Shown piece by piece: positions 1 to 9,471 of a stretch of DNA of 64,000 bases. Source of the DNA: Streptomyces sp. A2-16 (GTDB taxonomy: Bacteria > Actinomycetota > Actinomycetes > Streptomycetales > Streptomycetaceae); NCBI RefSeq assembly GCF_018128905.1, contig NZ_CP063808.1, forward strand, positions 4,712,001 through 4,776,000. The letters run 5' to 3'. The notes under the pieces were generated by a model. It saw nothing but the letters and a program-made list of their open reading frames with translations, did not search any database and was not told the DNA's origin. The number at the start of each line of letters is the position of its first letter. Positions within the stretch are counted from its first letter, which is position 1. Position numbers and translations under genes: made by a program.

Positions 1-1527
1 GCGCAGCCGGGCGATGGTGTCGGTCGTGGCCTTGTCCTGAGGGCTGGTGGTCGGGAACACCACGAGGGTCGCGATGCCGGTGGCCCGATCGATGTGCGTC
101 GGCGCGACGGATGCGATGCCCGGATCCGCCGCTACCGCCCCGACGAGTCGGTCCAGCACGCCCGGATCACCGGTGGGGTCCGCGGCGATGACGAGGGGAC
201 CGTTGGTGCCCGGGCCGAACCCCTCGGCGACGAGGTCGTAGGCCCGGCGCTCGGTACGGCTGTGGGGCAGTGAGCCGTCGTCGGGCAGGCCGACGCGCAG
301 GCCGAGCACGGGCAGCGTCGCGGTCAGCAGCAGTCCCGCCGCGCCGACCGCGTACGGCACCGGGTGCCGGCTGACGTGCCCGATCCAGCGCCGCCATCCG
401 GCGGCGGGGACGGCGTCCGGCGCCGCGCCCTGCCGTCGGAAGAGCCGCCCGGCCCGAAGAGCCCGGCCGATCCGGCCGGCCCGGCCCAGACGCGGGCCGG
501 CCGCTCCGAGGAAGGCCGGCAGCAGCGTCACCGACGCGAGCACCATGATCAGGACGACGATCGAGACGGCAAGCCCGCCCACCGTCATGAACGGCACGTT
601 CGCGACCGCCAGGCCGAGGATCGACACGACGACGGTGCCGCCGGCGAAGACCACGGGCCGCCCCGCCGTGGCCACCGCTCGTCCGGCCGCCTCGTGCGGA
701 TCGAGCCCGCGCGCGAGGTACTCCCGGTGCCTGGCGAGCACGAACAGCGCGTAGTCGATGCCCACTCCGAGCCCGACCATGCTGCCCAGGACCGGTGCGA
801 AGGTGGGGACGTCCGTGACCCCCGCCAGTACCGTCATCGTGGCGACCCCGACGGTCAGTGCGAAGACCGCCATGCCGATCGGCAGCGCGGCGGCGACGAG
901 CGAACCGAACGCCAGGAACAGGATCGCGGCCGCGGCGAGGAGGCCGATCAGCTCGCTCGCGCCGCCGTCGGGGTCGGAGAAGGCGTAGAAGAGGTTCCCG
1001 CCCATCTCGATGCGCAGCGGCAGCTCGGCGCGCAGCCGGTCGCCGAGACCGACGAGGGCGTCGAGGTCTTCGGCCGACAGCCGGCTCTGGTCGGGGTACT
1101 GCACCCGGACGACCGCGATCCGCCCGTCGGCCGAGACAAGGCCGCCGCGCACGGCGGTGTCCCCGGGTGCGTCGAGTGCCCCCGCCGGGTCGTTCGTGCC
1201 GAGCACGTGCGGCAGCTGCCGCACCTCGGTCTGCAGCCGCGCCAGAGCGGTGCGCGCGCCGCCGTGGTCGAAGAACGTCGCAGCGCCGTCGAGGGGGGTG
1301 ACGACCACTTGGGCGGTCATCCCCTCCTGGCCGGTGCCGGCCCTCTCGATCAGTTGCGCGGCCTGTTGGGAGTCCAGTCCCGGAGCGGTCATCGAGTCCG
1401 TGGTCCGCCCGCCGAAGGCGACGGCGGCGAGGACGGCGAGCGTGGCGGCGACCAGCCATGCCGCGATCACCCGCCAGGGATGGCGGGCGGCGCTTGCGCC
1501 CAGGCGCAACAGGGCATTTGACAGCAT
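1..1527 (-). CDS. MMPL-family membrane exporter (3' part cut by window edge)
   Basis: The frame stays open to the window edge, so about 509 N-terminal residues of a protein usually near 700 residues are present. A first membrane span (about residues 18-38) is followed by a large extracytoplasmic domain and a cluster of spans that includes GVGIDYALFVLARHRE, the acidic GxDYALF signature of MMPL/RND transporters. A second extracytoplasmic domain begins before the edge. The ATG is preceded by GGAGGA at 4 nt. Such proteins export lipids or hydrophobic drugs using proton-motive force; the substrate cannot be told. It is divergent from a two-component system, which may regulate it (inference). Confidence 0.85.
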   Translation of the reverse strand, partial: MLSNALLRLGASAARHPWRVIAAWLVAATLAVLAAVAFGGRTTDSMTAPGLDSQQAAQLIERAGTGQEGMTAQVVVTPLDGAATFFDHGGARTALARLQTEVRQLPHVLGTNDPAGALDAPGDTAVRGGLVSADGRIAVVRVQYPDQSRLSAEDLDALVGLGDRLRAELPLRIEMGGNLFYAFSDPDGGASELIGLLAAAAILFLAFGSLVAAALPIGMAVFALTVGVATMTVLAGVTDVPTFAPVLGSMVGLGVGIDYALFVLARHREYLARGLDPHEAAGRAVATAGRPVVFAGGTVVVSILGLAVANVPFMTVGGLAVSIVVLIMVLASVTLLPAFLGAAGPRLGRAGRIGRALRAGRLFRRQGAAPDAVPAAGWRRWIGHVSRHPVPYAVGAAGLLLTATLPVLGLRVGLPDDGSLPHSRTERRAYDLVAEGFGPGTNGPLVIAADPTGDPGVLDRLVGAVAADPGIASVAPTHIDRATGIATLVVFPTTSPQDKATTDTIARLR

Positions 1528-1689
1528 CGGGTCCTCCAACCACCTCGTCGGCCGTCCTTGTACGGCCGCCGATCCCGAGGCTCGTCGCCACGGCGCTCCG
1601 CGGCATCGGCCCGCGGGCCGCGGATCCGTCGGCCCCGGGGCGGAGTGACGAACCGTCCTTTCGGCCGATGCGCGGCACGCCACGGTCCC

Positions 1690-1695
1690 TAGGCT
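1690..1695 (+). promoter_or_regulatory. -10 box for a probable leaderless kinase transcript
   Basis: TAGGCT lies only 7 nt before the GTG of the histidine kinase and no Shine-Dalgarno sequence is visible between them. A -10 at this distance places the transcription start at or next to the initiation codon, an arrangement common in actinomycetes. No convincing -35 was identified. Confidence 0.4.
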
Positions 1696-1702
1696 GAGAA
1701 CC

Positions 1703-2875
1703 GTGCTGCGAGAAGACCTGCGAACCCTGTGGACCGAACCCCGGCCGCCCGACGCGCCCGCCCGGGTGTGGCGGGACTGGGCTCTGCTCGCCGCGGGCCT
1801 GAGCGGTGTGGTGCTGGAGGCCGCCCTGCGCGAGAACGTCGTGTGGCGGCCGGTGGCGGTGGTGTTCGCCGTATGGCTGTGCCTGCTGCCCTTGTGGCGC
1901 CGCACCCGCCCCCTGGCGATGGTCACGCTGGCGTTCGGCTCGCTGAGCCTGCTTCAGGTGGCCTCGCTGGTCGCCGCCCCGCGCGAGCCCGTCGGCCTCT
2001 ACACCGGCCTGGTCGTGCTCGTGCTGGTGTACGCGCTGCCCCGGTGGGGATCGGGACGCGAGATCGTGCTGGGCGGCGCGGTGATCCTCGCGACCGGCGT
2101 GCTGTGTTCCGTCACGGACGACACGCCGGTCGTCGAGAACGTCGCGGGCTTGGTCTTCCTGCTGCTGCCCGGCGTGTTCGGGGCCGCCGTGCGGTTCTGG
2201 GTGACCGCTCGCGAGCGGCAGGTGGAGCAGGTGCGATCCCGCGAGCGCGAGCAACTCGCCCGGGAACTGCACGACACGGTGGCCCACCACGTGTCGGCCA
2301 TGGTGATCATCGCGCAGGCGGGCGGAGTGCTCGCTGGCGCTGACCCGTCCGCCGCCGTCAAGGCGCTGGAGGAGGTCGAGGAGGAAGGGGCGCGCACGCT
2401 GGAGGAAATGCGCGCCATGGTCGCCGCGCTGCGCGACCGCGGGGTCGGCGCCGAGCTGGCGCCCCCTGCCGGAGTCGCGGATCTGGAGCGCCTGGTGAGC
2501 ACCCCGGGTGGTCGCCTCAGGGTCGACCTGGGGCTCGACGGCGAACTGGACGCGCTGCCCCCGGCCGTGGACGCGGCCGTCTACCGGATCGTGCAGGAGT
2601 CGGTGACCAACGCGCTGCGCCATGCGGTCGACGCGACCGAGCTCGTCGTTCGGGTCACCGCGGAACGGCACACGGTACGGGTGAGCGTGCACGACAACGG
2701 CCGGCGCACCGGCCGGGGTCGCGACGGATACGGACTTACCGGACTGCGCGAGCGCGCGACCCTGCTCGGCGGCACACTACGAGCCGGCCCGGGTACCGAC
2801 CGGGGCTGGCACGTCGAAGCCGAACTGCCGAGAGCGAGGAACGAGAGCCGTGTCCATTCGCGTCCTCGTCGCTGA
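1703..2875 (+). CDS. NarL/DesK-type sensor histidine kinase
   Basis: 390 residues. The N-terminal half (about 28-168) carries four to six hydrophobic spans with almost no extracytoplasmic loop, so any signal is probably membrane-borne. A HisKA_3 dimerisation domain follows with the phospho-acceptor in ELHDTVAHHVS (His190). The ATPase domain has an N-box around VYRIVQESVTNALRHA and a G-box GYGLTGLRERA. The stop lies 26 bp inside the next gene, so the kinase and regulator are translationally coupled. The start is a GTG with a -10 box just upstream. The neighbouring divergent MMPL exporter is a plausible target (inference). Confidence 0.9.
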   Translation: MLREDLRTLWTEPRPPDAPARVWRDWALLAAGLSGVVLEAALRENVVWRPVAVVFAVWLCLLPLWRRTRPLAMVTLAFGSLSLLQVASLVAAPREPVGLYTGLVVLVLVYALPRWGSGREIVLGGAVILATGVLCSVTDDTPVVENVAGLVFLLLPGVFGAAVRFWVTARERQVEQVRSREREQLARELHDTVAHHVSAMVIIAQAGGVLAGADPSAAVKALEEVEEEGARTLEEMRAMVAALRDRGVGAELAPPAGVADLERLVSTPGGRLRVDLGLDGELDALPPAVDAAVYRIVQESVTNALRHAVDATELVVRVTAERHTVRVSVHDNGRRTGRGRDGYGLTGLRERATLLGGTLRAGPGTDRGWHVEAELPRARNESRVHSRPRR

Positions 2876-3512
2876 CGACCAGACGATCATCCGCACCGGG
2901 TTGCGGATCATGCTCAACGCCCAGCCCGACATCGAGGTGGTCGGCGAGGCCGCCGACGGGCGGGAAGCGGTACGTCTGGCCCGCGAACTACGCCCCGACG
3001 TCTGCCTGTTCGACATCCGCATGCCCGTACTCGACGGGCTGGAGGCCACCCGGCTGATCGCCGGCCCGGACGTCGCCGACCCGCTGGCCGTGGTTGTCAT
3101 CACCACGTTCGACCTCGACGAGTACGTCTACGGCTCACTGCGTGCCGGCGCCCGAGGATTCCTCCTCAAGGACACGGGACCGGACCTTCTGGCCCAGGCC
3201 GTACGGTCGGCGTCCGACGGTGAGGCGCTCATCGCGCCCAGCGTCACCGTCCGTCTGCTCCAGGCGTTCGCGGACCTGCCCGCCGGCCGGCCCGTGGCCC
3301 AGCCGGTCTCCCCCGTCACCGCCCGCGAGGAGCAGGTGCTCCTCGCCGTCGCCCGCGGGCTGACCAACACCGAGATCGCCGATGTGCTGCACATCAGCCT
3401 CAGCACCGTGAAGACGCATCTGGCCAGCCTGATGGCCAAACTCAACGCCCGCAACCGGGTCGAGATCGCGATGTGGGCCTACGAAACGCGCCGTATCCTC
3501 CCCGCCACCTGA
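2850..3512 (+). CDS. LuxR/NarL-family response regulator
   Basis: 220 residues with the usual two-domain plan. The receiver domain has the acidic pair Asp9/Asp10, the phospho-acceptor Asp55 in CLFDIRMP, and a Lys in LLKDTGPD near residue 110. The C-terminal LuxR helix-turn-helix runs from VTAREEQVLLAVARGLTN to STVKTHLASLMAKL. It starts at GTG inside the 3' end of the kinase gene, so it is the cognate partner. It is expected to bind DNA as a phosphorylated dimer; targets are not known. Confidence 0.93.
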   Translation: MSIRVLVADDQTIIRTGLRIMLNAQPDIEVVGEAADGREAVRLARELRPDVCLFDIRMPVLDGLEATRLIAGPDVADPLAVVVITTFDLDEYVYGSLRAGARGFLLKDTGPDLLAQAVRSASDGEALIAPSVTVRLLQAFADLPAGRPVAQPVSPVTAREEQVLLAVARGLTNTEIADVLHISLSTVKTHLASLMAKLNARNRVEIAMWAYETRRILPAT

Positions 3513-3728
3513 GCCGGGTGCCGGCCCATGTCCCATGAGTCCCTGCCCGGACGTCGGTGCACCGGTCGGCTCACGTCGGCTCCACGTGCCTCACCCGCCC
3601 CAGACGGTGAGACACCCGATACGACAAGACTCCCGACAGCTACCTCACCGGTCTCCACCTGCACGCCTCGATGATTTGGATCAAAGACCGCACCATGACC
3701 ACCCGATGATCACGACTCGATACGCGGC

Positions 3729-4379
3729 CTAGGCCAGGGGCACGCTCTGAGGGCGGCGGGCCAGCAAGTGGGTGTCGAGGAAGCCTCGCTCGGACTCCGG
3801 GTCGTGGAGCAGCCGGGCGAACGTGACGAGTCCGGCTTCGGCCAGCAGTTCGGCGAACCGGTCCACCGGCCAGTTGTAGGCGGGCGTCACCTTGTGGTCG
3901 AAGCGGACCGGCTCAGATCCCTCGGTCATCCCGAAGAAGGACACCAGGAGCAGGCCCTCTGGTGCCAGGACACGCACCTGCTCGGCGAGCAGCGCGGGCA
4001 ATTCCCCAGGTGGGGTATGGATCATCGAGTAGTGGGCCAGCACTCCGCCAAGTGCACCGTCCTCGACCGGCAGGGCCTCCATTCGTGCTTCGTCGAACCG
4101 CAGCACCGGCTGGGCCCGCCGAGCGTGGGCAACCATGGCGGGCGAGAGGTCGAGCCCGAACGCGTCCAGCCCCAAGTCGTGCAGCATGGCCGTCAGATGA
4201 CCGGGGCCGCATCCGACGTCGGCTACCCGCAGGTTCCCCGTGGCACGCACGAGCTCCGCGAAGGTGCCGATCATGTTCCGCGCGAACGGCCTCGTCTCCA
4301 ACCGACTGGTGAACATCGACGCATAGAGCTCGACGACCCCGTCGTAGGCCGCCCTGGTCTCGTCCTGGTGTTCCAACAC
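3729..4379 (-). CDS. class I SAM-dependent methyltransferase
   Basis: 216 residues, the usual length for a small Methyltransf_11/25 domain. Motif I is VADVGCGPGHLT (residues 52-63), followed by the acidic loop FGLDLSP (74-80) that binds the ribose hydroxyls of S-adenosylmethionine, and a post-motif around VLAHYSMIHTPP. The substrate is not predictable. It stands alone: the genes to its left run towards it and only a hydrolase remnant lies upstream. The 216-bp gap between it and the response regulator shows nothing recognisable. Confidence 0.8.
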   Translation of the reverse strand: MLEHQDETRAAYDGVVELYASMFTSRLETRPFARNMIGTFAELVRATGNLRVADVGCGPGHLTAMLHDLGLDAFGLDLSPAMVAHARRAQPVLRFDEARMEALPVEDGALGGVLAHYSMIHTPPGELPALLAEQVRVLAPEGLLLVSFFGMTEGSEPVRFDHKVTPAYNWPVDRFAELLAEAGLVTFARLLHDPESERGFLDTHLLARRPQSVPLA

Positions 4380-4699
4380 GGGCAGGAACCTAACACTTGG
4401 GCCGTGCGCCCGTGCTCCGGAGCCATTCCGGCGCTTCCCTCCTGGCTGACCGTCCCGTCACCTGATCACGGGACACCCTCGTTGGTTCAGAGAAGGAGTA
4501 CGGGACGCGGACCTGTTCGATGTCGTCGGTGTGCCGGCGGAGCCGGGGGACCGGTGGTGGTGCCGGGGACGGGGATTCCGGCTTCCGGGTCGACGGAGGG
4601 GACGACCGGGGAGCGGTCCTGCGCAAGCCGGGGGCCTTCCCTGGTTCGACCGCGCGGGAACGGGCCCGCTCCGCGGGCCGGGTCCGGAGTGGAGGGCGG

Positions 4700-4888
4700 T
4701 CACCCCGCCAGGTGCTTGCCGAAGAACTCGGTGAGCTTGGCGACGGCGGGGGTGACGTATTCGTCCTTGTCGTACAGGTCGATATGGGTGGCACCGTCGA
4801 TGACGACCAGTTCCTTGGGCTCGGCCGCCTGCGCGATCGCTTCCCGGCTGAAGTAGGCGCTCTCCGCTTGCTGCCGGTGCCACGGACA
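4700..4888 (-). pseudogene. alpha/beta-hydrolase C-terminal remnant
   Basis: About 62 codons ending at a TGA (4700-4702) read ...ESAYFSREAIAQAAEPKE..., then VVIDGATHIDLYDKDEYV and LTEFFGKHL. This is the C-terminal end of a YcjY-type alpha/beta hydrolase, including the catalytic His in GATHIDLYD. Upstream in the same direction (about 4889-5010) only broken echoes are seen, such as FALGIACAGS in another frame, resembling the LGICAG region. The nucleophile elbow and most of the protein are missing. The rest of 4380-5156 holds no gene I can support. Confidence 0.55.
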
Positions 4889-5101
4889 TGGTTCTTACCG
4901 GCACCCCGACTCGGAACGCGCGGAAGACCCCGCAACGAGCCGGCACAGGCGATCCCCAGGGCGAACGCCGGCGCGGGCGGGGACCGGCGACACGACCGCC
5001 CCCTCCACTCCGGCGGCAGGGCTCCCCTCCCGGGGGCCACGACCGGCACTCGCAGACGCCCCCTGGTGATCAAGGCGAGCCCGGTCGGCCGGACGGATCC
5101 G

Positions 5102-5141
5102 CCGCCGCCCGCCCACGGCTCGCGACAGGGCGGGGGCGGGG
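5102..5141 (-). terminator. possible terminator of the inositol operon
   Basis: Just past the last gene of the operon an imperfect GC-rich inverted repeat pairs CCGCCGCCCGCCC (about 5102-5114) with GGGCGGGGGCGGG (5128-5140) around a short loop. There is no U-tract. The position after the stop at 5157 fits an intrinsic terminator of the GC-rich actinomycete kind. Confidence 0.4.
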
Positions 5142-5156
5142 GAAAGACCGCAACGA

Positions 5157-6023
5157 CTACGCCGCGAGTTCCTTGGTGATGCGGTCGAGCATGAACGCCG
5201 AGGACTCGCGGGCCCGTTCCTCCCAGGCGAAGACGCAGGCCGTGGCCACGCCGTCGAAGTCCAGCTCGCGCAGAGTGCCGAAGAAGGTGTCCCAGTCGAC
5301 TTCGCCCTGGCCGATGTCGAGGTGTTGGTGGATACGAGCCGTGGTGCCGGGCGGGTTGAGGATGTAGCGCAGGCCGCTGGAGCCCTTGTGGTTGAAGGAG
5401 TCGGCGATGTGGACGTGCTGGAGCTTGTCGCCGGCGTAGTGCATCATCGCGGCGATGTCCGCCGTCGGGTCCGCGCCGGAGAGGTGGAAGGAGTGCGGGG
5501 CGCAGTAGAGGTAGTTGACCCACGGCTTGTTGATGGCGCGGACCAGGTCGACGGCGGGGGTGTTCTCCTCGCAGAAGTCGTCGGGGTGGGCCTCCAGGTT
5601 GAGGGCGATGCCTTCGCGCTCGAACAGCGGGAGCAGTTCCTCCAGTGAGCGCCAGAACGCGGCTTCGCTCTCGGCGGCGCGTTCGGGCCGGCCGTTGAAC
5701 TCCGAGTTCATCAGGGGGCATTCGAGGTCCGCGGTGATCTCGATCATGCGCTTCCAGTAGCGGACGGCCGCCTGTCGCTCGGTCTCGTCGGGCGACGACC
5801 ACTTGTACAGCGGCAGCACGGAGGACAGCTTCACGCCGTGCGTGCGCAGGGCGTTCTTCAGCTCCGTGATGCGCTCGTCGTCCGCCCGCGGGTGCAGGAA
5901 GAACGGCATGAAGTCGTCGCGTGGCGACAACTCGATGTACTCGTAGCCGAGTTCGGCCACCGTGCGCACCATGTCGTCGATCGGCAGAGCACGGAACATG
6001 TACGGGTCGAGGGCGATCTTCAC
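5157..6023 (-). CDS. IolH-like sugar phosphate isomerase/epimerase (TIM barrel)
   Basis: 288 residues of an AP-endonuclease-2-type TIM barrel. The opening MKIALDPYMFR and GYEYIELSPRDDF resemble IolH of Bacillus inositol operons. Conserved acidic and histidine residues in NLEAHPDDF, APHSFHLSG and LQHVHIADS would form the metal site. It is the last gene of the nine-gene inositol operon and its ATG overlaps the stop of the dehydrogenase gene by 4 bp. The precise reaction of IolH proteins is not settled; an isomerisation or epimerisation of an inositol-derived ketose is inferred. Confidence 0.8.
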   Translation of the reverse strand: MKIALDPYMFRALPIDDMVRTVAELGYEYIELSPRDDFMPFFLHPRADDERITELKNALRTHGVKLSSVLPLYKWSSPDETERQAAVRYWKRMIEITADLECPLMNSEFNGRPERAAESEAAFWRSLEELLPLFEREGIALNLEAHPDDFCEENTPAVDLVRAINKPWVNYLYCAPHSFHLSGADPTADIAAMMHYAGDKLQHVHIADSFNHKGSSGLRYILNPPGTTARIHQHLDIGQGEVDWDTFFGTLRELDFDGVATACVFAWEERARESSAFMLDRITKELAA

Positions 6024-7036
6024 GCGGCACCTCCGTAGAAGGCGGGTCGGGGCTTGAGGTCGGTGGCGACGACGCGGCCCGACTCCAGGGCCTCGACGGT
6101 CGCGGCGGTGATGACGGTGGCGGCGTAGCCGTCCCAGGCCGAGGGGCCCGTGGGCTCGTCACCGGCGGCGACTCCCGCGACCCACTCCCGGAACTCGGTG
6201 TCGAAGGCGTCCGCGAAGCGGCCCACCCAGTCCGTGAGCACCTCGGTGCTGTGCTGGGCGGCGACGCGGACACCGACGGCTGCCGGATCCGGCAGCCGGA
6301 CCAGGCCCTCCTCGCCGACGGCCTCGCACTGGATGTCGTATCCGTACTGGCAGTTGACGAAGACCTCCAGGTCGATCCGGACACCCTTGGCGGTCTCGAA
6401 GAGCATGATCTGGGGGTCCTTGAGGTGCGCGAACCGCTTGCTCGTGGCGCGCGGGGTGAGCACCTGCGTGGAGACGATCTCGTCGTCCAGGAGCCAGCGC
6501 AGCACGTCCACCTCGTGTACGGCCGTGTCCAGGGCAGCCATGGAGGACGTGTACGACTCGGGGACGGTCGGGTTGCGGTGGGCGCAGTGCACGATCAGCG
6601 GTTCGCCGATCCGGCCGGATTCGATGACCTGCTTCATCTGCCGGTAGCCGGTGTCGTAGCGGCGCATGAAGCCGACCTGGACCAGTCGGCGGCCGTGCGC
6701 GACCTCGGCCTCGACGATCCTCAGGCAGTCCTCGGCGGTCGTGGCGAGGGGCTTCTCGCAGAACACCGGCTTCCCGGCGGCTATCGCGTTCAGCACGTGC
6801 TCCGCGTGGGTCGGACCCCAGGACGTCACGAGCACGGCGTCGACGTCGTCCGCGGCGATCAGGGCGGCGCCGTCGGGCAGCACTCGGGCGCCGACCGGCG
6901 CCGCTGCCTCCGCGGCGCGGGCGGCGTCGATGTCGGTCACCGCGGTGACCCGGGCGCCGGTGACGGTGTCGGTGAGACGGCGGATGTGCTCCTTGCCGAT
7001 CCAGCCGGCGCCGATGACACCTACACGTACAGTCAT
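6020..7036 (-). CDS. iolG: inositol 2-dehydrogenase (Gfo/Idh/MocA family)
   Basis: 338 residues. The NAD-binding Rossmann motif is GAGWIG (residues 9-14), the family EKP motif is CEKPLA (94-96), and the catalytic block is LDTAVHEVDVLRWL with Asp170 and His174, closely like IolG proteins. It oxidises myo-inositol to scyllo-inosose, the first catabolic step. Both ends overlap neighbours by 4 bp, so it is coupled to the MFS transporter and the IolH-like gene. Two paralogues lie beyond the regulator at 16.8-18.9 kb; this one sits inside the operon and is the best IolG candidate. Confidence 0.85.
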   Translation of the reverse strand: MTVRVGVIGAGWIGKEHIRRLTDTVTGARVTAVTDIDAARAAEAAAPVGARVLPDGAALIAADDVDAVLVTSWGPTHAEHVLNAIAAGKPVFCEKPLATTAEDCLRIVEAEVAHGRRLVQVGFMRRYDTGYRQMKQVIESGRIGEPLIVHCAHRNPTVPESYTSSMAALDTAVHEVDVLRWLLDDEIVSTQVLTPRATSKRFAHLKDPQIMLFETAKGVRIDLEVFVNCQYGYDIQCEAVGEEGLVRLPDPAAVGVRVAAQHSTEVLTDWVGRFADAFDTEFREWVAGVAAGDEPTGPSAWDGYAATVITAATVEALESGRVVATDLKPRPAFYGGAA

Positions 7037-8481
7037 GATCGTTTCCTAACTGGGTCCGGCTGGGAGAAGCGCGCCCGGAGTTCGGCTTCGAGGGTTTCGA
7101 GGGTGCGGCCCTTGGTCTCCGGGACGTAGAGCTTGACGAAGGCGAGCGAGAAGACGCCTGCCACGACGAAGAGGAAGAAGGTGTTGGAGATTCCGATCCC
7201 GGAGACGAGGGACGGGAAGACCAGGCCGATCACGAAGTTGGTCAGCCACAGCACCACCGCGGCCACGCCCATGCCGAAGCCGCGCATCCGCATCGGGAAG
7301 ATCTCGGAGAGCATCAGCCAGGTCACCGGGGAGATCGCGCCCTGCTGGAAGGCGAGGAAGGTGACCGTCATCGCGAGCACGGCGTACGCCCGTCCGTCGC
7401 CGGACGGCAGCACCAGCGAGAACACCCCGATCAGCAACAGGGCTGACGTGGTGCCGATCTGACCGGTCATCAGCATCGGCCGACGGGGTACCCGGCCCAG
7501 CAGCCAGATGCCGACGAAGGTGGCCAGTACCGAGATGACGCCGTTGGCGATGTTCGCGGTCAGCGCGCTGTCGGCGGCGAAGCCGGCGTCGGTGAGGATC
7601 TGGGTGCCGTAGTACATGATCGTGTTGACGCCGGTGATCTGCTGCACGATCGCGATGCCGAAGCCGACGAACATCAGCTTGCGCAGCCATGGCGTGGACC
7701 GCATGTCCTGCCAGCCACCGAGCTTCTCCTGCTCCTCCTTCACGGCGAGCGCGGACACCTCGGCGAGCTCGGCCTCGGCCCGCTGCTGGGAGCGCACCTG
7801 CTTGAGCACGTCGAGCGCCTCGGTGAAGCGGGTCTGGGAGGCCAGCCAGCGTGGGCTCTCCGGCATCACCAGCATGCCGAACCACAGCACCACGGCCGGG
7901 ACGGTGGCGAGCACGAGCATCCAGCGCCACACTCCGCCGGACTCACCTCCGACCTGGGCGATGACCGCGTTCGAGGTGAAGGCCAGCAACTGCCCGCTGA
8001 CGATCATGAGTTCGTTGCGGGTGACCAGTGCGCCGCGCCGCTCGGCGGGGGAGACCTCCGCGAGGTAGACGGGCACGGTCACCGAGGCGCCGCCGACCGC
8101 GAGGCCGAGCACGAACCGGGCCACCACCATGACCGCGACGTTCGGCGCGAGCGTGCAGCCCAGCGCGCCGACGAAGAAGATCACGGCGAGGGTGAGGATC
8201 GTACGGCGTCGTCCGCGCGCGTCCGACAGGCGGCCGCCGGTGATCGCGCCCAGCGCCGCGCCGAGGAGCAGGGAGCTGGTGACCATGCCTTCGGTGACCG
8301 CGGTCAGACCGAGATCGTCGGTCATGTAGGGCAGGGCGCCGTTGATGACGCCGGTGTCGTAGCCGAAGAGCAGGCCGCCGAAGGTGGCGATGACGGTGAT
8401 GACGCGCAGCCGCCGGGAGACGGCGGGCGGGGCGTCGTTCGTGCGGGTGGGGGCGTGAGTCGCGTCGTCCCTGACGTCCAT
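7033..8481 (-). CDS. MFS sugar/inositol transporter (IolT-like)
   Basis: 482 residues from the chosen ATG, with twelve hydrophobic spans. Sugar-porter signatures are present: GRLSDARGRRR after span 2, PESPRWL, QQITGVNTIMYY in span 7, and PETKGRTLE near the C-terminus. I chose the ATG at 8481 because AGGGGGT lies 6-7 nt upstream; a GTG at 8487 would overlap that ribosome-binding site. Operon context points to proton-coupled myo-inositol uptake, in parallel with the ABC transporter at 19-22 kb. Confidence 0.85.
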   Translation of the reverse strand: MDVRDDATHAPTRTNDAPPAVSRRLRVITVIATFGGLLFGYDTGVINGALPYMTDDLGLTAVTEGMVTSSLLLGAALGAITGGRLSDARGRRRTILTLAVIFFVGALGCTLAPNVAVMVVARFVLGLAVGGASVTVPVYLAEVSPAERRGALVTRNELMIVSGQLLAFTSNAVIAQVGGESGGVWRWMLVLATVPAVVLWFGMLVMPESPRWLASQTRFTEALDVLKQVRSQQRAEAELAEVSALAVKEEQEKLGGWQDMRSTPWLRKLMFVGFGIAIVQQITGVNTIMYYGTQILTDAGFAADSALTANIANGVISVLATFVGIWLLGRVPRRPMLMTGQIGTTSALLLIGVFSLVLPSGDGRAYAVLAMTVTFLAFQQGAISPVTWLMLSEIFPMRMRGFGMGVAAVVLWLTNFVIGLVFPSLVSGIGISNTFFLFVVAGVFSLAFVKLYVPETKGRTLETLEAELRARFSQPDPVRKRS

Positions 8482-8490
8482 GGCCACCCC

Positions 8491-9441
8491 CTACCGGTCG
8501 AGGTTCGGGCGCCGGGTGCCCGTCAGCCCGCATCCCGCCAGATGCTCACGCGTGCTGACCGCGATGGGCAGCGGCACCTCGGGAGCGCACGGGTACAGGT
8601 CCTGCTCGACGATCACGAACAACTCGGCAGCCAGCTTTGCCAGTTCGGTCACCACGTCGGCCGGGTTCGGCACACCGGCCGGGGGTGACACACAGACGCC
8701 GCGCTGGACGGCCTCGCCGAAGGAGAGGTCCTCGGCGGCCACTTGGGCGAGCACGGCGGGGTCCATCTGCTTGATGTGGACGTAGCCGACGCGTTCGCCG
8801 AAGCGGCGGATGAGGTCGAGGTTGTCGCCGCCGCCGTAGGCCACGTGCCCGGTGTCCAGGCAGAGGTTGGTGTAGCGGGGGTCGGACTCGTTCAGCAGCC
8901 GTTCGATCTCGGGCTGGGTCTGGATGTGGCTGTCGGCGTGCGGGTGGATGACGAGGCGTATGTCGTACTCGTCGAGCAGCAGTCTGCCGAGCCGGTCGGC
9001 GGCCTTGCCGAAGCCCGCCCACTGTTCGGCGGTCAGCTCGGGTGACTCGGTGAACGCGCCGGTCTTCTCATCGCGGTACATCGGCGGGATCAGGACCAGG
9101 TGGTGGGCGCCCGCGGCGGCTGTCAGCGTGGCGATCTGGCGGACGTGGGCGAGCATGTCGTCCCAGGCTTCCGGCCGGTGCAGTGCGCCGAAGGCGGTGC
9201 CGCCGGAGACCTGCAGGCCGCGGGCGTCGAGTTCGTCCTTGAGCCGCTGCGGGTCGGTGGGGAGGTAGCCGTAGGGGCCGAGCTCCAGCCACTGGTATCC
9301 GGCCGTGGCCAGCTCGTCGAGGAAGCGGGTGTACGGCACCTGGTGCTCGTCCTCGGGGAACCAGATGCCCCAGGAGTCGGGGGCGGAGCCCAGGCACAGG
9401 TTGCCGGCGGTGGTGCGGAGCGGGGATGGCGCCGTTGCCAT
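8491..9441 (-). CDS. iolE: inosose dehydratase-like TIM-barrel protein (IolE family)
   Basis: 316 residues. The N-terminal APDSWGIWFPEDE resembles the IolE signature, and the metal-binding residues of this fold are visible in LVIHPHADSHI and NLCLDTGHVAYGGG (His and Asp). IolE dehydrates scyllo-inosose to the trihydroxycyclohexanedione that IolD hydrolyses. It lies between the transporter and the semialdehyde dehydrogenase, with gaps of 9 and 30 bp. The family assignment is firm; IolE rather than another isomerase rests on the operon. Confidence 0.75.
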   Translation of the reverse strand: MATAPSPLRTTAGNLCLGSAPDSWGIWFPEDEHQVPYTRFLDELATAGYQWLELGPYGYLPTDPQRLKDELDARGLQVSGGTAFGALHRPEAWDDMLAHVRQIATLTAAAGAHHLVLIPPMYRDEKTGAFTESPELTAEQWAGFGKAADRLGRLLLDEYDIRLVIHPHADSHIQTQPEIERLLNESDPRYTNLCLDTGHVAYGGGDNLDLIRRFGERVGYVHIKQMDPAVLAQVAAEDLSFGEAVQRGVCVSPPAGVPNPADVVTELAKLAAELFVIVEQDLYPCAPEVPLPIAVSTREHLAGCGLTGTRRPNLDR

Positions 9442-9471
9442 GGCGTGTCCTTCGGGGGGAGGGAGCGTGGG

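Noticed and set aside
167..2692. An 841-codon minus-strand open frame
   Set aside because: It is the GC-rich shadow of the MMPL gene (other frame) and of the histidine kinase (other strand); the translation is arginine/glycine-rich with no family pattern.
4390..6384. A 664-codon minus-strand open frame spanning the hydrolase remnant and the IolH-like gene
   Set aside because: It reads the IolH-like and dehydrogenase genes in the wrong frame and shows no domain of its own.
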